Source: Opitutaceae bacterium (lineage in GTDB: Bacteria > Verrucomicrobiota > Verrucomicrobiia > Opitutales > Opitutaceae). From it: DNA of 11,493 nucleotides. This document shows, in pieces, positions 1 through 6,664 of this stretch. Each line of letters opens with the position of its first letter. Position 1 is the first letter of the stretch. The notes beneath the pieces were generated by a model. The model was given only the letters and a program-made list of their open reading frames with translations, ran no database searches and had not been told where the DNA came from. Location: positions 1 to 11,493 of the forward strand of contig PMSP01000318.1 in NCBI GenBank assembly GCA_003168315.1. The letters are read 5' to 3'. The position numbers and the translations under genes are program-made.

Positions 1-2379
1 GCTGCGGCGGCGGTTCTTGCGGTCGTGCTCGCCGCGGCCGCCGGCGCCGGCCTCTGGCTGCGGGGCCGGATGACGGCGTGCCTTCCCATGCTCGACGGCT
101 CCTCGGCACTGCACGGGCTGGCCTCGAGCGTCAGGGTGACGCGGGACGCCCTGGGGGTCCCGACCGTGACGGCCTCGAGCCGGATCGACCTGGCACGGGC
201 CACGGGCTGGGTCCACGCCCAGGACAGGTTCTTCGAGATGGACACGCTTCGCCGGCGGGGCGCCGGCGAGCTTTCCGAGCTCTTCGGCGCGGCCGCCCTC
301 CCCTTGGACAGGGAGGCGAGGATGCACGGCTTCCGGCGCCTCGCTGCCGAGGTGGTCTCCCGCGAGTCCCCCGCCCGGCGGGCGCTCCTCGAGGCCTACG
401 CGCAGGGCGTCAATTCCGGCCTGGCCGCGCTCGGCTCCAAGCCGTGGGAGTACAGCGTCCTGCGCACCGAGCCGCGCCCATGGGCGCCCGAGGACAGCAT
501 TCTGATCACCTACGCGATGACGCTCGACCTGCAGGAGGGAACGGGGCACTTTCTGCGCTCGCTCTCGGCGATCCGCGAGGAGCTAGGGCCCGCATCCCTC
601 GCATTCTTCGCCCCCCAGACCACGCCGGGCGATGCCGCGCTGGACGGGAGCCTCTCGCCGGCGGCTCCCGTCCCTCCTGCCACGGAGGTGGACCTTCGGG
701 CGCGAAATGCGGAGGCCGGCACGGCGTGGATGCAGTTCCCCGCGGCCGGCGCGTGGGACGAGGGACAGATGCCGGGGTCGAACAGCTTCGCGGTCGCGGG
801 CGCGCTCGCGGCGAATGGCGCGGCCATGGTCGCGAACGACATGCACCTCCGCCTCTCGGTGCCGAACATCTGGTACCGGATGTCGCTCAAGTGGCCGGGG
901 CACGAGGAGACGGGGGTGACGCTCCCCGGGGTCCCGACGCTCGTCGCCGGCAGCACGGGCAAGATCGCCTGGGGCTTCACGAACTCGAACGCGGGCACCG
1001 GCGACATCCTCGTCGTCAGCCCAAGCGTCTCCCCCGAGCTCTACCATGGCCCGAACGGGGGCGCCCTTGCGCCGTATGAGAGGCGGACCGAGACCGTGCC
1101 CGTCAGGGGGTCGAAGCCCGTGACGATGGAATTCGCGTGGACCGTCTGGGGTCCCGTGGTCGGAGACGCCCCGGGGGGGAGGCAGTTCGTGTTCCACTGG
1201 ACCGAGGACGACCCGGCGGCGACCAACTCCGCCATCCTCGACCTCGAGGACGCGTCGAACGTCGCCGAAGCGGTCTCTATCGCCCGCCGCATGGGGATCC
1301 CGGCCCAGAACTTCGTTGTCGCCGACTCGGCCGGCCAGATCGCCTGGACCGTGGCGGGACTGCTGCCGAAGCGGGTCGGCTATGACGGGCGCCTGCCGGT
1401 ATCCTGGGTCTACGGGGACCGCAAGTGGGACGGGTACCTCGCCCCGCGCGAGGTCCCGGCGATCATCGCGCCCCCCGACGGCCGCCTCTGGACCGCCAAC
1501 AACCGGACGGTCGGCGGCAAGTCGCTCGAGGTCCTGGGCGACTCGGGCTATGACACCGCGGCCCGGGCCCGCCAGATCCGCGACGACCTGGACGCCTTGA
1601 TCGGCGGCGGAAGGCCGCTCGAGCCAAGGGATCTCCTGGCCATCCAGCTGGACGACCGAGCGCTCCTCCTTGGCAGCTGGCACGCCCTCCTTGTCGACAC
1701 GCTGCGCCCGGACGTCGCCGCCGCGAAGGCCTCGCGGGGGAGGCTTCTCGAGGCCGTCCAGAAATGGAATGGCCGGGCGGACACCGACTCGACCGCCTAC
1801 CGCGTCGTGCGCGCGTTTCGGTTCGCGGTGGCGCGCCGCGTGTTCGACCCCATCTTCGCACCCTGCGTGGCGAGGGACCCGGACTTCGCCTGGACGCGAT
1901 TCAACTATGAGGAGCCGCTCGAGACGCTGGTGAGGGAGAGGCCGGCCCACCTTCTCGACCCGTCCTTCGCGACGTGGGACGCCCTGCTCGTGGCTGCCGC
2001 CGACGACGTCTCCCTCATGTATGAGGGGATCGGCGCCGACCCGAGGAGCGCCACCTGGGGCCAGCGCAACACGTCGGTGATCGAGCACCCCCTCGCGCGC
2101 GCCCTGCCCCGCTGGGCGTCCGGGTGGCTCCGCATGCCGGCCGAGCCCCTGCCAGGCGATTCGAACATGCCGCGCGTCCAGGATGTCTCCTTCGGGGCCA
2201 GCGAGCGGTTCGTCGTCTCCCCCGGCCGCGAGTCCGACGGAATCTTCCACATGCCCGGGGGACAATGCGCGAACCCGCTCTCCCCCTACTTCCGCGCGGG
2301 CCACGAGGCCTGGGTCCACGGGGACCCGACACCGTTCCTGCCGGGACCGGCCGAGCACACGCTCGAGCTGGCGCCGTGA
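1..2379 (+). CDS. Penicillin acylase family Ntn hydrolase, 5' end outside window
   Basis: The reading frame is open from base 1, so the true start lies upstream and the GTG at 25 is probably internal. Residues below count from base 1. Residues 1-20 are a strongly hydrophobic Ala/Val/Leu stretch, a signal peptide or membrane anchor. The alpha region contains the family pattern GVPTVTA, then GWVHAQDRFF and RRRGAGELSELFG. After a linker, GSNSFAVAG places the predicted autocatalytic cleavage before Ser260 (codon 778-780), which becomes the beta-chain nucleophile. Counting from that serine, His is at beta23, Asn at beta69 (WGFTN) and the Asn of TANNR at beta241, the spacing of the oxyanion Asn in E. 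coli penicillin G acylase. The C-terminal PGGQCANPLSPYF matches the usual family ending. The enzyme should be an extracytoplasmic amide hydrolase. Substrate is unknown: beta-lactam side chains, acyl-homoserine lactones or other N-acyl compounds are all possible. Confidence 0.93.
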   Translation, partial: AAAAVLAVVLAAAAGAGLWLRGRMTACLPMLDGSSALHGLASSVRVTRDALGVPTVTASSRIDLARATGWVHAQDRFFEMDTLRRRGAGELSELFGAAALPLDREARMHGFRRLAAEVVSRESPARRALLEAYAQGVNSGLAALGSKPWEYSVLRTEPRPWAPEDSILITYAMTLDLQEGTGHFLRSLSAIREELGPASLAFFAPQTTPGDAALDGSLSPAAPVPPATEVDLRARNAEAGTAWMQFPAAGAWDEGQMPGSNSFAVAGALAANGAAMVANDMHLRLSVPNIWYRMSLKWPGHEETGVTLPGVPTLVAGSTGKIAWGFTNSNAGTGDILVVSPSVSPELYHGPNGGALAPYERRTETVPVRGSKPVTMEFAWTVWGPVVGDAPGGRQFVFHWTEDDPAATNSAILDLEDASNVAEAVSIARRMGIPAQNFVVADSAGQIAWTVAGLLPKRVGYDGRLPVSWVYGDRKWDGYLAPREVPAIIAPPDGRLWTANNRTVGGKSLEVLGDSGYDTAARARQIRDDLDALIGGGRPLEPRDLLAIQLDDRALLLGSWHALLVDTLRPDVAAAKASRGRLLEAVQKWNGRADTDSTAYRVVRAFRFAVARRVFDPIFAPCVARDPDFAWTRFNYEEPLETLVRERPAHLLDPSFATWDALLVAAADDVSLMYEGIGADPRSATWGQRNTSVIEHPLARALPRWASGWLRMPAEPLPGDSNMPRVQDVSFGASERFVVSPGRESDGIFHMPGGQCANPLSPYFRAGHEAWVHGDPTPFLPGPAEHTLELAP

Positions 2380-2444
2380 CCTTCGTCGCCCAATAAATTG
2401 CATTGTCCGGCGGAAAGCTTCGCGGCTTAGTGGGACTCGACCGC

Positions 2445-3137
2445 ATGAAGAAAAAACTGCGCAGCCTGAACGTCTTCTTCGCGGGCGAGCTGTTCAACCT
2501 CAAGCACCTGATCGGGAACGCCTACCTCGCGGAGGCCATCTATGAGAAGTCGCACGGCAGGTACCTCTGCGCCCTTCCCCAGGACTTCGACCCGCGCGGG
2601 ACGACGCCCCGCACGCTCCGCGACCACCACATCCGCTCGCTCGTCGGGTGCGACCTCGCGCTCTTCAGCTTCGACGGCCCCGACCTCGACAGCGGCACCC
2701 TGGCGGAATTCATGATCGCCAAGTTTTCCGACATCCCGTCCGTCATCCTGCGCAGCGACCGCCGGGGCTCCGGCGGGCGCACCCTGCAGTGGAACCCGAT
2801 GGCCAACTACTATCCCCGGACGGCTGTCATCTCGCTCGACGGCCCCAGCGCCTACAAGGCGATCCTGAAGAGGCGCCACAGGAAGCTGGACGAGGTGATC
2901 CGGCTCGCGGGCCAGCACAGCTCGGCGGACGCCCAGCGGATGTGCGATGACATAGCCGCGGCGGTCGTGCGCGCCTTCGACCGGGTCCGCGAGCTGCCGC
3001 CGGCGATGCCGCGGCACCTGCGCGAAGAGGTCTACAACTGGCTGCCCCTCATGCCCGGCCTCCGCGGCAAGGAGAAGGCCCTGCGCAAGGAGTTTGAGCA
3101 CCACCTGGAGCGGAAGGTGCAGAGGGACCTCCTCTAA
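2445..3137 (+). CDS. Nucleoside 2-deoxyribosyltransferase-like protein
   Basis: This 230-residue protein has an N-terminal Rossmann-like half resembling nucleoside 2-deoxyribosyltransferases. An early strand enters AGELFN (13-18). GCDLALFSFDGPDLDSGT (68-85) is followed by AEF, giving the DSGTxxE signature in which Glu88 would be the nucleophile that attacks the deoxyribosyl carbon. WNPMANYY (116-123) could supply the carboxy-terminal Asn contact seen in the family. Residues about 137-230 are an unusually long helical, Lys/Arg-rich tail, and I do not recognise it. The ATG at 2445 is preferred because GTGGGA lies about 9 bases upstream. An in-frame TTG at 2403 lacks a ribosome site and would add 14 atypical residues. 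The 65-bp gap before it (2380-2444) holds an AT-rich AATAAATT but no convincing promoter. The stop is 4 bp before upp, which supports a role in base salvage. The exact substrate, or whether it transfers or hydrolyses, is inference. Confidence 0.8.
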   Translation: MKKKLRSLNVFFAGELFNLKHLIGNAYLAEAIYEKSHGRYLCALPQDFDPRGTTPRTLRDHHIRSLVGCDLALFSFDGPDLDSGTLAEFMIAKFSDIPSVILRSDRRGSGGRTLQWNPMANYYPRTAVISLDGPSAYKAILKRRHRKLDEVIRLAGQHSSADAQRMCDDIAAAVVRAFDRVRELPPAMPRHLREEVYNWLPLMPGLRGKEKALRKEFEHHLERKVQRDLL

Positions 3138-3141
3138 GGCC

Positions 3142-3759
3142 ATGCTGCGCGTACTCGAGCACCCGCTGGCCAGCCACATCATCACGCACCTGCGTGACCG
3201 GACGACGAAGCCCGCGACCTTCCGTGCGCTCGCCAGCCAGCTGACGCTCATGCTCGCGATCGACGCGACACGCGACCTCGCCACCGAGGAGAAGACCGTC
3301 GAGACGCCCCTGGAGAGCACGAGCGGGCGCGTCCTCATCCACCAGCCGATCGTTGTGGTGGCGATCCTGCGCTCCGGCGTCTCCATGGTGCAGCCCTTCC
3401 TGGACGTGTTTCCCGACGTGAGCGTGGGCTACGTCGGCCTCGAGCGCGACCACGTGACGGCCGTGGCGCGAAGCTACTACTGCAAGCTGCCCCCGCTGGA
3501 GGGCCGCCGGATCTTCGTCGTCGATCCGATGCTCGCGACCGGCGGATCCGCCGCCCAGGCGATCACCGTCGTGAAGCAGAACGGCGGCTCCGCGCCCCGG
3601 CTTGTCTGCATCATCGCGGCGCCCGAGGGCGTCGCGGAGATCGCCAGGAACCATCCCGACGTCTCGGTCCACGTCGGGGTCCTCGACCGCGCGCTCAACG
3701 CGCGCAAGTACATCCTGCCCGGCCTCGGCGACTTCGGCGACCGGCTCTACGGGACATGA
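3142..3759 (+). CDS. upp: Uracil phosphoribosyltransferase
   Basis: The 205-residue protein matches cytosolic UPRT, which converts uracil and PRPP to UMP. Visible landmarks in order are TKPATFRALASQL (22-34), the AILRSG segment (74-79) that contacts PRPP, YVGLERD (97-103), the PRPP-binding loop DPMLATGG (128-135), the APEGV stretch (160-164) and the uracil-binding C-terminal GLGDFGDRLYG (194-204). The length is close to the E. coli enzyme (208 residues), and all signature motifs are intact, so it should be active. The ATG at 3142 gives the expected family start (hydrophobic LRVLEHPL). The upstream in-frame TTG at 3094 lies inside the previous gene and adds a non-homologous leader. The gene is 4 bp after the deoxyribosyltransferase-like gene and is likely co-transcribed and translationally coupled with it. 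Its end is 7 bp from the convergent DUF481 gene. Confidence 0.97.
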   Translation: MLRVLEHPLASHIITHLRDRTTKPATFRALASQLTLMLAIDATRDLATEEKTVETPLESTSGRVLIHQPIVVVAILRSGVSMVQPFLDVFPDVSVGYVGLERDHVTAVARSYYCKLPPLEGRRIFVVDPMLATGGSAAQAITVVKQNGGSAPRLVCIIAAPEGVAEIARNHPDVSVHVGVLDRALNARKYILPGLGDFGDRLYGT

Positions 3760-3766
3760 GGCCCCC

Positions 3767-4831
3767 CTACTTCGGCTGCCCCTCGCCCCACGTGAGCACG
3801 AGGCGCGTGAAGTAGAGCGTGTCCAGCTTGTCGACGCCCCCTACCGGCCGGCTGTCGTAGTTGTTCGAGACCCCGGTGCTCCACTTCCAGAGCGACTTCG
3901 TGATCGGGATCTCGAAGGCGAACTCGTGCGTGATGATGAAGTTGCCAAGGTCCTGGAACGCGGGGACGAACGCGATCCGGTCGCTCAGCTGGGACTTCTT
4001 GAGCTTCAGGAGGTACTCCAGCTCGAAGTCGGCGCCGAGCGAGCTCAGGGCCGCCGTGTCGGGCGTCGAGTATTGGTCATAGCGATACGACAGGCCGGCG
4101 CGGGCCGTGAGCGTCTGGTCCCTCTGCTTGATGAAGTCGTAGCCGAGGCCGCTTGCGGCGACGTCGTAGAGGGTTATGTCGTTCACGCGGTCAAAGCCGG
4201 CCTCGTCGCGCACGTACCAGGACGTCGCCGCGGCGAAGTTGTCGGCGTAGTCGGCCCCGGCCTTGAACTGGTCGGCGGACACGTCGCCGTTGGTCTCCTG
4301 GCGGGTGTAATTCGTGTAGTACTGGAAGGTGTCGAGCGGTCCAATCAGTTTCGCTCTGAACCCGAAGCTCGTGGCGAGCTGGCTGTCGGTGCCGGTTCGG
4401 CCGTCGATGTCGGCGGACACCTCGTAGACCCACTTGCGCCTAAGGGCGACGACATCGGGGTCCTCCTCGCCGGCGCCCCAGGTGGCCGAGATGTTGCCGA
4501 CCGGGCAGTCGACCGACTTGCCGCCCCCGGCGATGGTCAGCTTGTCGGCCGAGGGGGCTGAGATGACGCCCACGATCCCGGTGCCGTCCGCAAACCTCAC
4601 GGCGACCGGGTGATCTGTCCTGATCGCCGTCACGAGGACCTGCTTGATGTTGATCTCGCCGGCGTAGTCCGTGCTCACCGTCACCACCCCGCCGTGGATC
4701 TTCGTGATCTTCCCGACGATCCGGGCACCGCTCGCCGTCTCGACGACGTCGGCGGAAAGGCGCAGCGCACAGGACAATGCTGCGCAGGCGCTTAGGCGGA
4801 CGAGGAGGGCGCGTGTCTTGATGATGTTCAT
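3767..4831 (-). CDS. DUF481 outer-membrane beta-barrel protein
   Basis: The 354-residue protein starts with a Sec signal peptide: MNIIKTRALL, a hydrophobic core to about residue 23, then LSA|D with probable cleavage after Ala27. Residues about 28-120 form two short beta-rich units (SGARIVGKITKIHGGVV and DGTGIVGVISAPSADKL), like the SH3-type repeats that precede DUF481 barrels. From about 130 to the end, alternating aromatic strands (KWVYEVSADIDGRTG, TFQYYTNYTRQ, YRYDQYS, EFAFEIPI) and the terminal LYFTRLVLTW fit an outer-membrane barrel of the YdiY/DUF481 type. The last strand carries aromatic and hydrophobic residues, as expected for BAM targeting. The physiological role of the family is not established, so no substrate is assigned. 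The upstream region on this strand has no good Shine-Dalgarno: bases before the ATG are AT-rich. It is convergent with upp (7 bp gap) and divergent from the methyltransferase. Confidence 0.9.
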   Translation of the reverse strand: MNIIKTRALLVRLSACAALSCALRLSADVVETASGARIVGKITKIHGGVVTVSTDYAGEINIKQVLVTAIRTDHPVAVRFADGTGIVGVISAPSADKLTIAGGGKSVDCPVGNISATWGAGEEDPDVVALRRKWVYEVSADIDGRTGTDSQLATSFGFRAKLIGPLDTFQYYTNYTRQETNGDVSADQFKAGADYADNFAAATSWYVRDEAGFDRVNDITLYDVAASGLGYDFIKQRDQTLTARAGLSYRYDQYSTPDTAALSSLGADFELEYLLKLKKSQLSDRIAFVPAFQDLGNFIITHEFAFEIPITKSLWKWSTGVSNNYDSRPVGGVDKLDTLYFTRLVLTWGEGQPK

Positions 4832-4845
4832 GTCGAATAAATTTT

Positions 4846-4861
4846 CCCGGATCTTTCCGGG
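4846..4861 (-). other. Hairpin in DUF481 5' leader
   Basis: CCCGGA (4846-4851) and TCCGGG (4856-4861) are perfect complements around a TCTT loop. On the minus strand this stem ends 14 bases before the DUF481 start codon, so it could lie in the mRNA leader and affect initiation or stability. No flanking conserved riboswitch-like structure is visible. Confidence 0.35.
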
Positions 4862-4869
4862 GGAGGGAA

Positions 4870-4898
4870 ATGGGACCCCCTGTCCGACAGCCAGTCAA
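4870..4898 (-). promoter_or_regulatory. Possible promoter for DUF481 gene with dyad in the spacer
   Basis: Read on the minus strand, TTGACT (complement of 4893-4898) matches five of six -35 consensus bases. It is followed after 17 bp by TCCCAT (complement of 4870-4875), a poor -10 with three of six matches. The spacer contains the perfect dyad CTGTC-C-GACAG at 4880-4890, placed where a repressor would block polymerase. The arrangement points toward the DUF481 start at 4831. The weak -10 keeps confidence low. Confidence 0.3.
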
Positions 4899-5001
4899 AC
4901 GCCGAGTTCACAAATAGGAAAATTTCGGAGGGGGCCGCCGCACCCGCTCGCGTCTTTACATGCGGGGCCGCCGGCGATTGCCTCGGGGCGAACCCGACCC
5001 G

Positions 5002-5916
5002 ATGCCCCTCGCCGTGCAACGACCTCCCCTGCTTGTCGCCGACCGATGGCGCGACTACCGCCTGATGGACTGCGGCGACGGCATGAAGCAGGAGCGCTGG
5101 GGCCCCTACACGCTCGTTCGCCCCGACCCGCAGGTCCTCTGGCCGCGCCAGGGCGCGGAACCCGGCGCCCCCTGGGAGCATTGGGACGGCTTCTACCACC
5201 GGAGCGAGGCCGGCGGCGGCAAGTGGGAGTTCCGGCGGCCGCTCCCCGAGCATTGGGAGATCAAGTACGACGCACTCGGGCTCACGTTCAAGATCCGCCC
5301 CACCTCCTTCAAGCACACGGGCCTGTTCCCCGAGCAGGCCGTGAACTGGGACTGGATACACGCCGCGGTAAAGCGGGCGGGACGGGACGTCAGCGTCCTG
5401 AACCTCTTCGGCTACACCGGCGCGGCCACCTGCGCGGCCGCCGGCGCCGGGGCCGCGGTGTGCCACGTGGACGCCGCCGAGGGCATGGTCAAGTGGTGCA
5501 AGGAGAACGCGGCCCTGAGCGGCCTCGCGGACAAGCCCATCCGCTACATCGCGGACGACTGCCTCAAGTTCGTGAGGCGCGAGGTCAAGCGGGGCCGGCG
5601 CTATGATGCGGTCATCATGGACCCCCCGACCTTCGGCCGCGGGAGCACGGGCGAACTCTGGCGCCTCGAGGACCACCTGTGGGAGCTCCTCGAGGAGTGC
5701 AGGGGGCTCCTGACGGACAACCCGCTCTTCTTCCTCATCAACGCCTACACGGCCCGGCTCTCGCCGACCGTCGTCGCCAACCTGCTCAGCCAGCTGCTCA
5801 GCGACCTCCCCGGCGCGATCACGGCCGGCGAGGTGGGCCTTCCCGTCGAGCGCGACGGCAAGGTGCTCCCCTGCGGCATCTACGGCCGGTGGGAATCATC
5901 CCGCGGGGCCGCCTGA
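5002..5916 (+). CDS. Class I SAM-dependent methyltransferase (COG1092-like)
   Basis: The 304-residue protein (counted from 5002) resembles the catalytic part of the RlmI/COG1092 rRNA cytosine methyltransferases but has no room for an N-terminal PUA domain. It has the typical early segment LMDCGDGMKQERWGPYTLVRP (21-41), then FKHTGLFPEQ (103-112). Motif I NLFGYTGAAT (134-143) binds AdoMet, Asp157 ends the second strand as ribose ligand, and ADD (184-186) is the adenine contact. DPPTFGRG (207-214) is the motif IV target-base loop. Substrate is probably RNA but is not proven. The ATG at 5002 fits the family's start. An in-frame ATG at 4960 would add 14 Arg/Gly/Pro-rich residues, and the GGAGGGGG at 4927-4934 is 25 bases from it, too far for a Shine-Dalgarno. 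The SIS gene follows 12 bp downstream, so the two are probably co-transcribed. Confidence 0.9.
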   Translation: MPLAVQRPPLLVADRWRDYRLMDCGDGMKQERWGPYTLVRPDPQVLWPRQGAEPGAPWEHWDGFYHRSEAGGGKWEFRRPLPEHWEIKYDALGLTFKIRPTSFKHTGLFPEQAVNWDWIHAAVKRAGRDVSVLNLFGYTGAATCAAAGAGAAVCHVDAAEGMVKWCKENAALSGLADKPIRYIADDCLKFVRREVKRGRRYDAVIMDPPTFGRGSTGELWRLEDHLWELLEECRGLLTDNPLFFLINAYTARLSPTVVANLLSQLLSDLPGAITAGEVGLPVERDGKVLPCGIYGRWESSRGAA

Positions 5917-5928
5917 AGACCTTCCACC

Positions 5929-6657
5929 ATGCCCACACTCGCCGACACCTACTACGAGCGCGCAGGCGCCCTCCTCGCCCTCGCGCGCGAAGCCAACGCT
6001 CCAGCCATAGCCCGGCTTGCGCCGATCATCGGGCAGTCGATCGCCCGCGGGGGCGTCGTCCACACGTTCGGAAGCGGCCACAGCGAGCTCATCTCCAGGG
6101 AGATCATCGGCCGCGCGGGCGGCCTCGTGTGCGTGACCGGCATCATCGACCCGACGGGCGGCTTCATTGAGAACCTTCCCGGCTACGGCGAGAGGCTGGC
6201 GGCCCGCTACGACCGGCAGTACCAGCTGAACGCCGGCGAAACCGTCATCGTGATATCCAACTCGGGCAAGAACGCCTCGCCAGTCGACGTGGCGCTCTAC
6301 GCAAAGGGCAGGGGACTCACGGTCGCGGCGCTCACGTGCCTCGCGATGTCCCGGGTCACCCCCTCTCAGCATCCCTCGGGAAAGAGGCTCTTCGAGGTCG
6401 CCGACCACGTCCTCGACAACGGGGGCGTCCCCGGCGACGCCGTCGTCGAGGTGGGCGACGGGACAAGCGCCGGCCCGACCTCGACCCTGATCGGCTGCTC
6501 CGTGCTCAACTGGCTCATGCTTTCCGTCGTCGAGTGGCTGCGGGCGAACGGCCATCCCCTCCCCCTCCTCAGGAGCCAGAACTCCCCGGGGGCGATCGAG
6601 CACAACCGCGAGCTCGGCGCGCGCTACCGCGCCCGGCTGAGCCGACAGCTTGCCTGA
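5929..6657 (+). CDS. SIS-domain phosphosugar-binding protein (UPF0309 type)
   Basis: The 242-residue protein is a single sugar-isomerase (SIS) domain. HTFGSGHSE (45-53) forms the first phosphosugar loop. SNSGKNASP (110-118) is the SxSG-type loop that grips the sugar phosphate. VEVGDGTSAGPTST (173-186) is a further conserved loop, and SQNSPGAIEHN (216-226) is the C-terminal family signature. The length is normal for UPF0309 and the loops are intact. GmhA- and MurQ-type signatures are absent, so this is not a plain heptose isomerase or MurNAc-6-phosphate etherase. From memory, a Streptomyces UPF0309 member (NagS, SCO4393) was reported to dehydrate GlcNAc-6-phosphate. Such an activity fits the amino-sugar kinase gene that starts 7 bp after this stop codon, but it is inference here. 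The protein is cytoplasmic, with no signal peptide. The ATG at 5929 follows the methyltransferase stop by 12 bp with only a weak GAAG ribosome site. Confidence 0.88.
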   Translation: MPTLADTYYERAGALLALAREANAPAIARLAPIIGQSIARGGVVHTFGSGHSELISREIIGRAGGLVCVTGIIDPTGGFIENLPGYGERLAARYDRQYQLNAGETVIVISNSGKNASPVDVALYAKGRGLTVAALTCLAMSRVTPSQHPSGKRLFEVADHVLDNGGVPGDAVVEVGDGTSAGPTSTLIGCSVLNWLMLSVVEWLRANGHPLPLLRSQNSPGAIEHNRELGARYRARLSRQLA

Positions 6658-6664
6658 CGCGCCC

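Larger units (their letters stand above)
4839..4925. repeat. 9-bp inverted repeat framing the divergent intergenic region
   Basis: AAATTTTCC at 4839-4847 and its exact reverse complement GGAAAATTT at 4917-4925 face each other, with centres 78 bp apart. One arm is 7 bases from the DUF481 ATG. The other lies upstream of the methyltransferase. Both sit in small AT-rich islands in an otherwise GC-rich region. They could be paired binding sites for one regulator or chance similarity of AT-rich promoter DNA. Confidence 0.4.

Noticed and set aside
25..27. GTG as the start of the penicillin acylase
   Set aside because: The frame is open from base 1 and the upstream codons continue the hydrophobic leader, so the start is most likely outside the window.
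2392..2399. AATAAATT upstream of the deoxyribosyltransferase-like gene, also found at 4837-4844
   Set aside because: An 8-base AT-rich word in two intergenic spots is weak evidence. No -35 partner is found at proper distance from the first copy.
583..2403. A 606-codon minus-strand open frame opposite the penicillin acylase gene
   Set aside because: The product is Arg/Gly/Val-rich with no recognisable fold. Long antisense frames are expected in GC-rich genes, and the plus strand encodes a clear acylase with intact catalytic residues.
3094..3141. TTG start extending upp into the previous gene
   Set aside because: The added residues have no UPRT similarity, and the ATG at 3142 matches the usual family N-terminus.
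3602..4561. A 319-codon plus-strand open frame opposite the DUF481 gene
   Set aside because: It overlaps the end of upp and the body of a well-supported signal-peptide barrel protein, has biased composition and resembles no family.
4960..5001. Earlier ATG for the methyltransferase
   Set aside because: It is not excluded, but it adds an Arg/Gly/Pro-rich segment atypical of the family, and the nearby GGAGGGGG is 25 bases away. The 5002 start is preferred.
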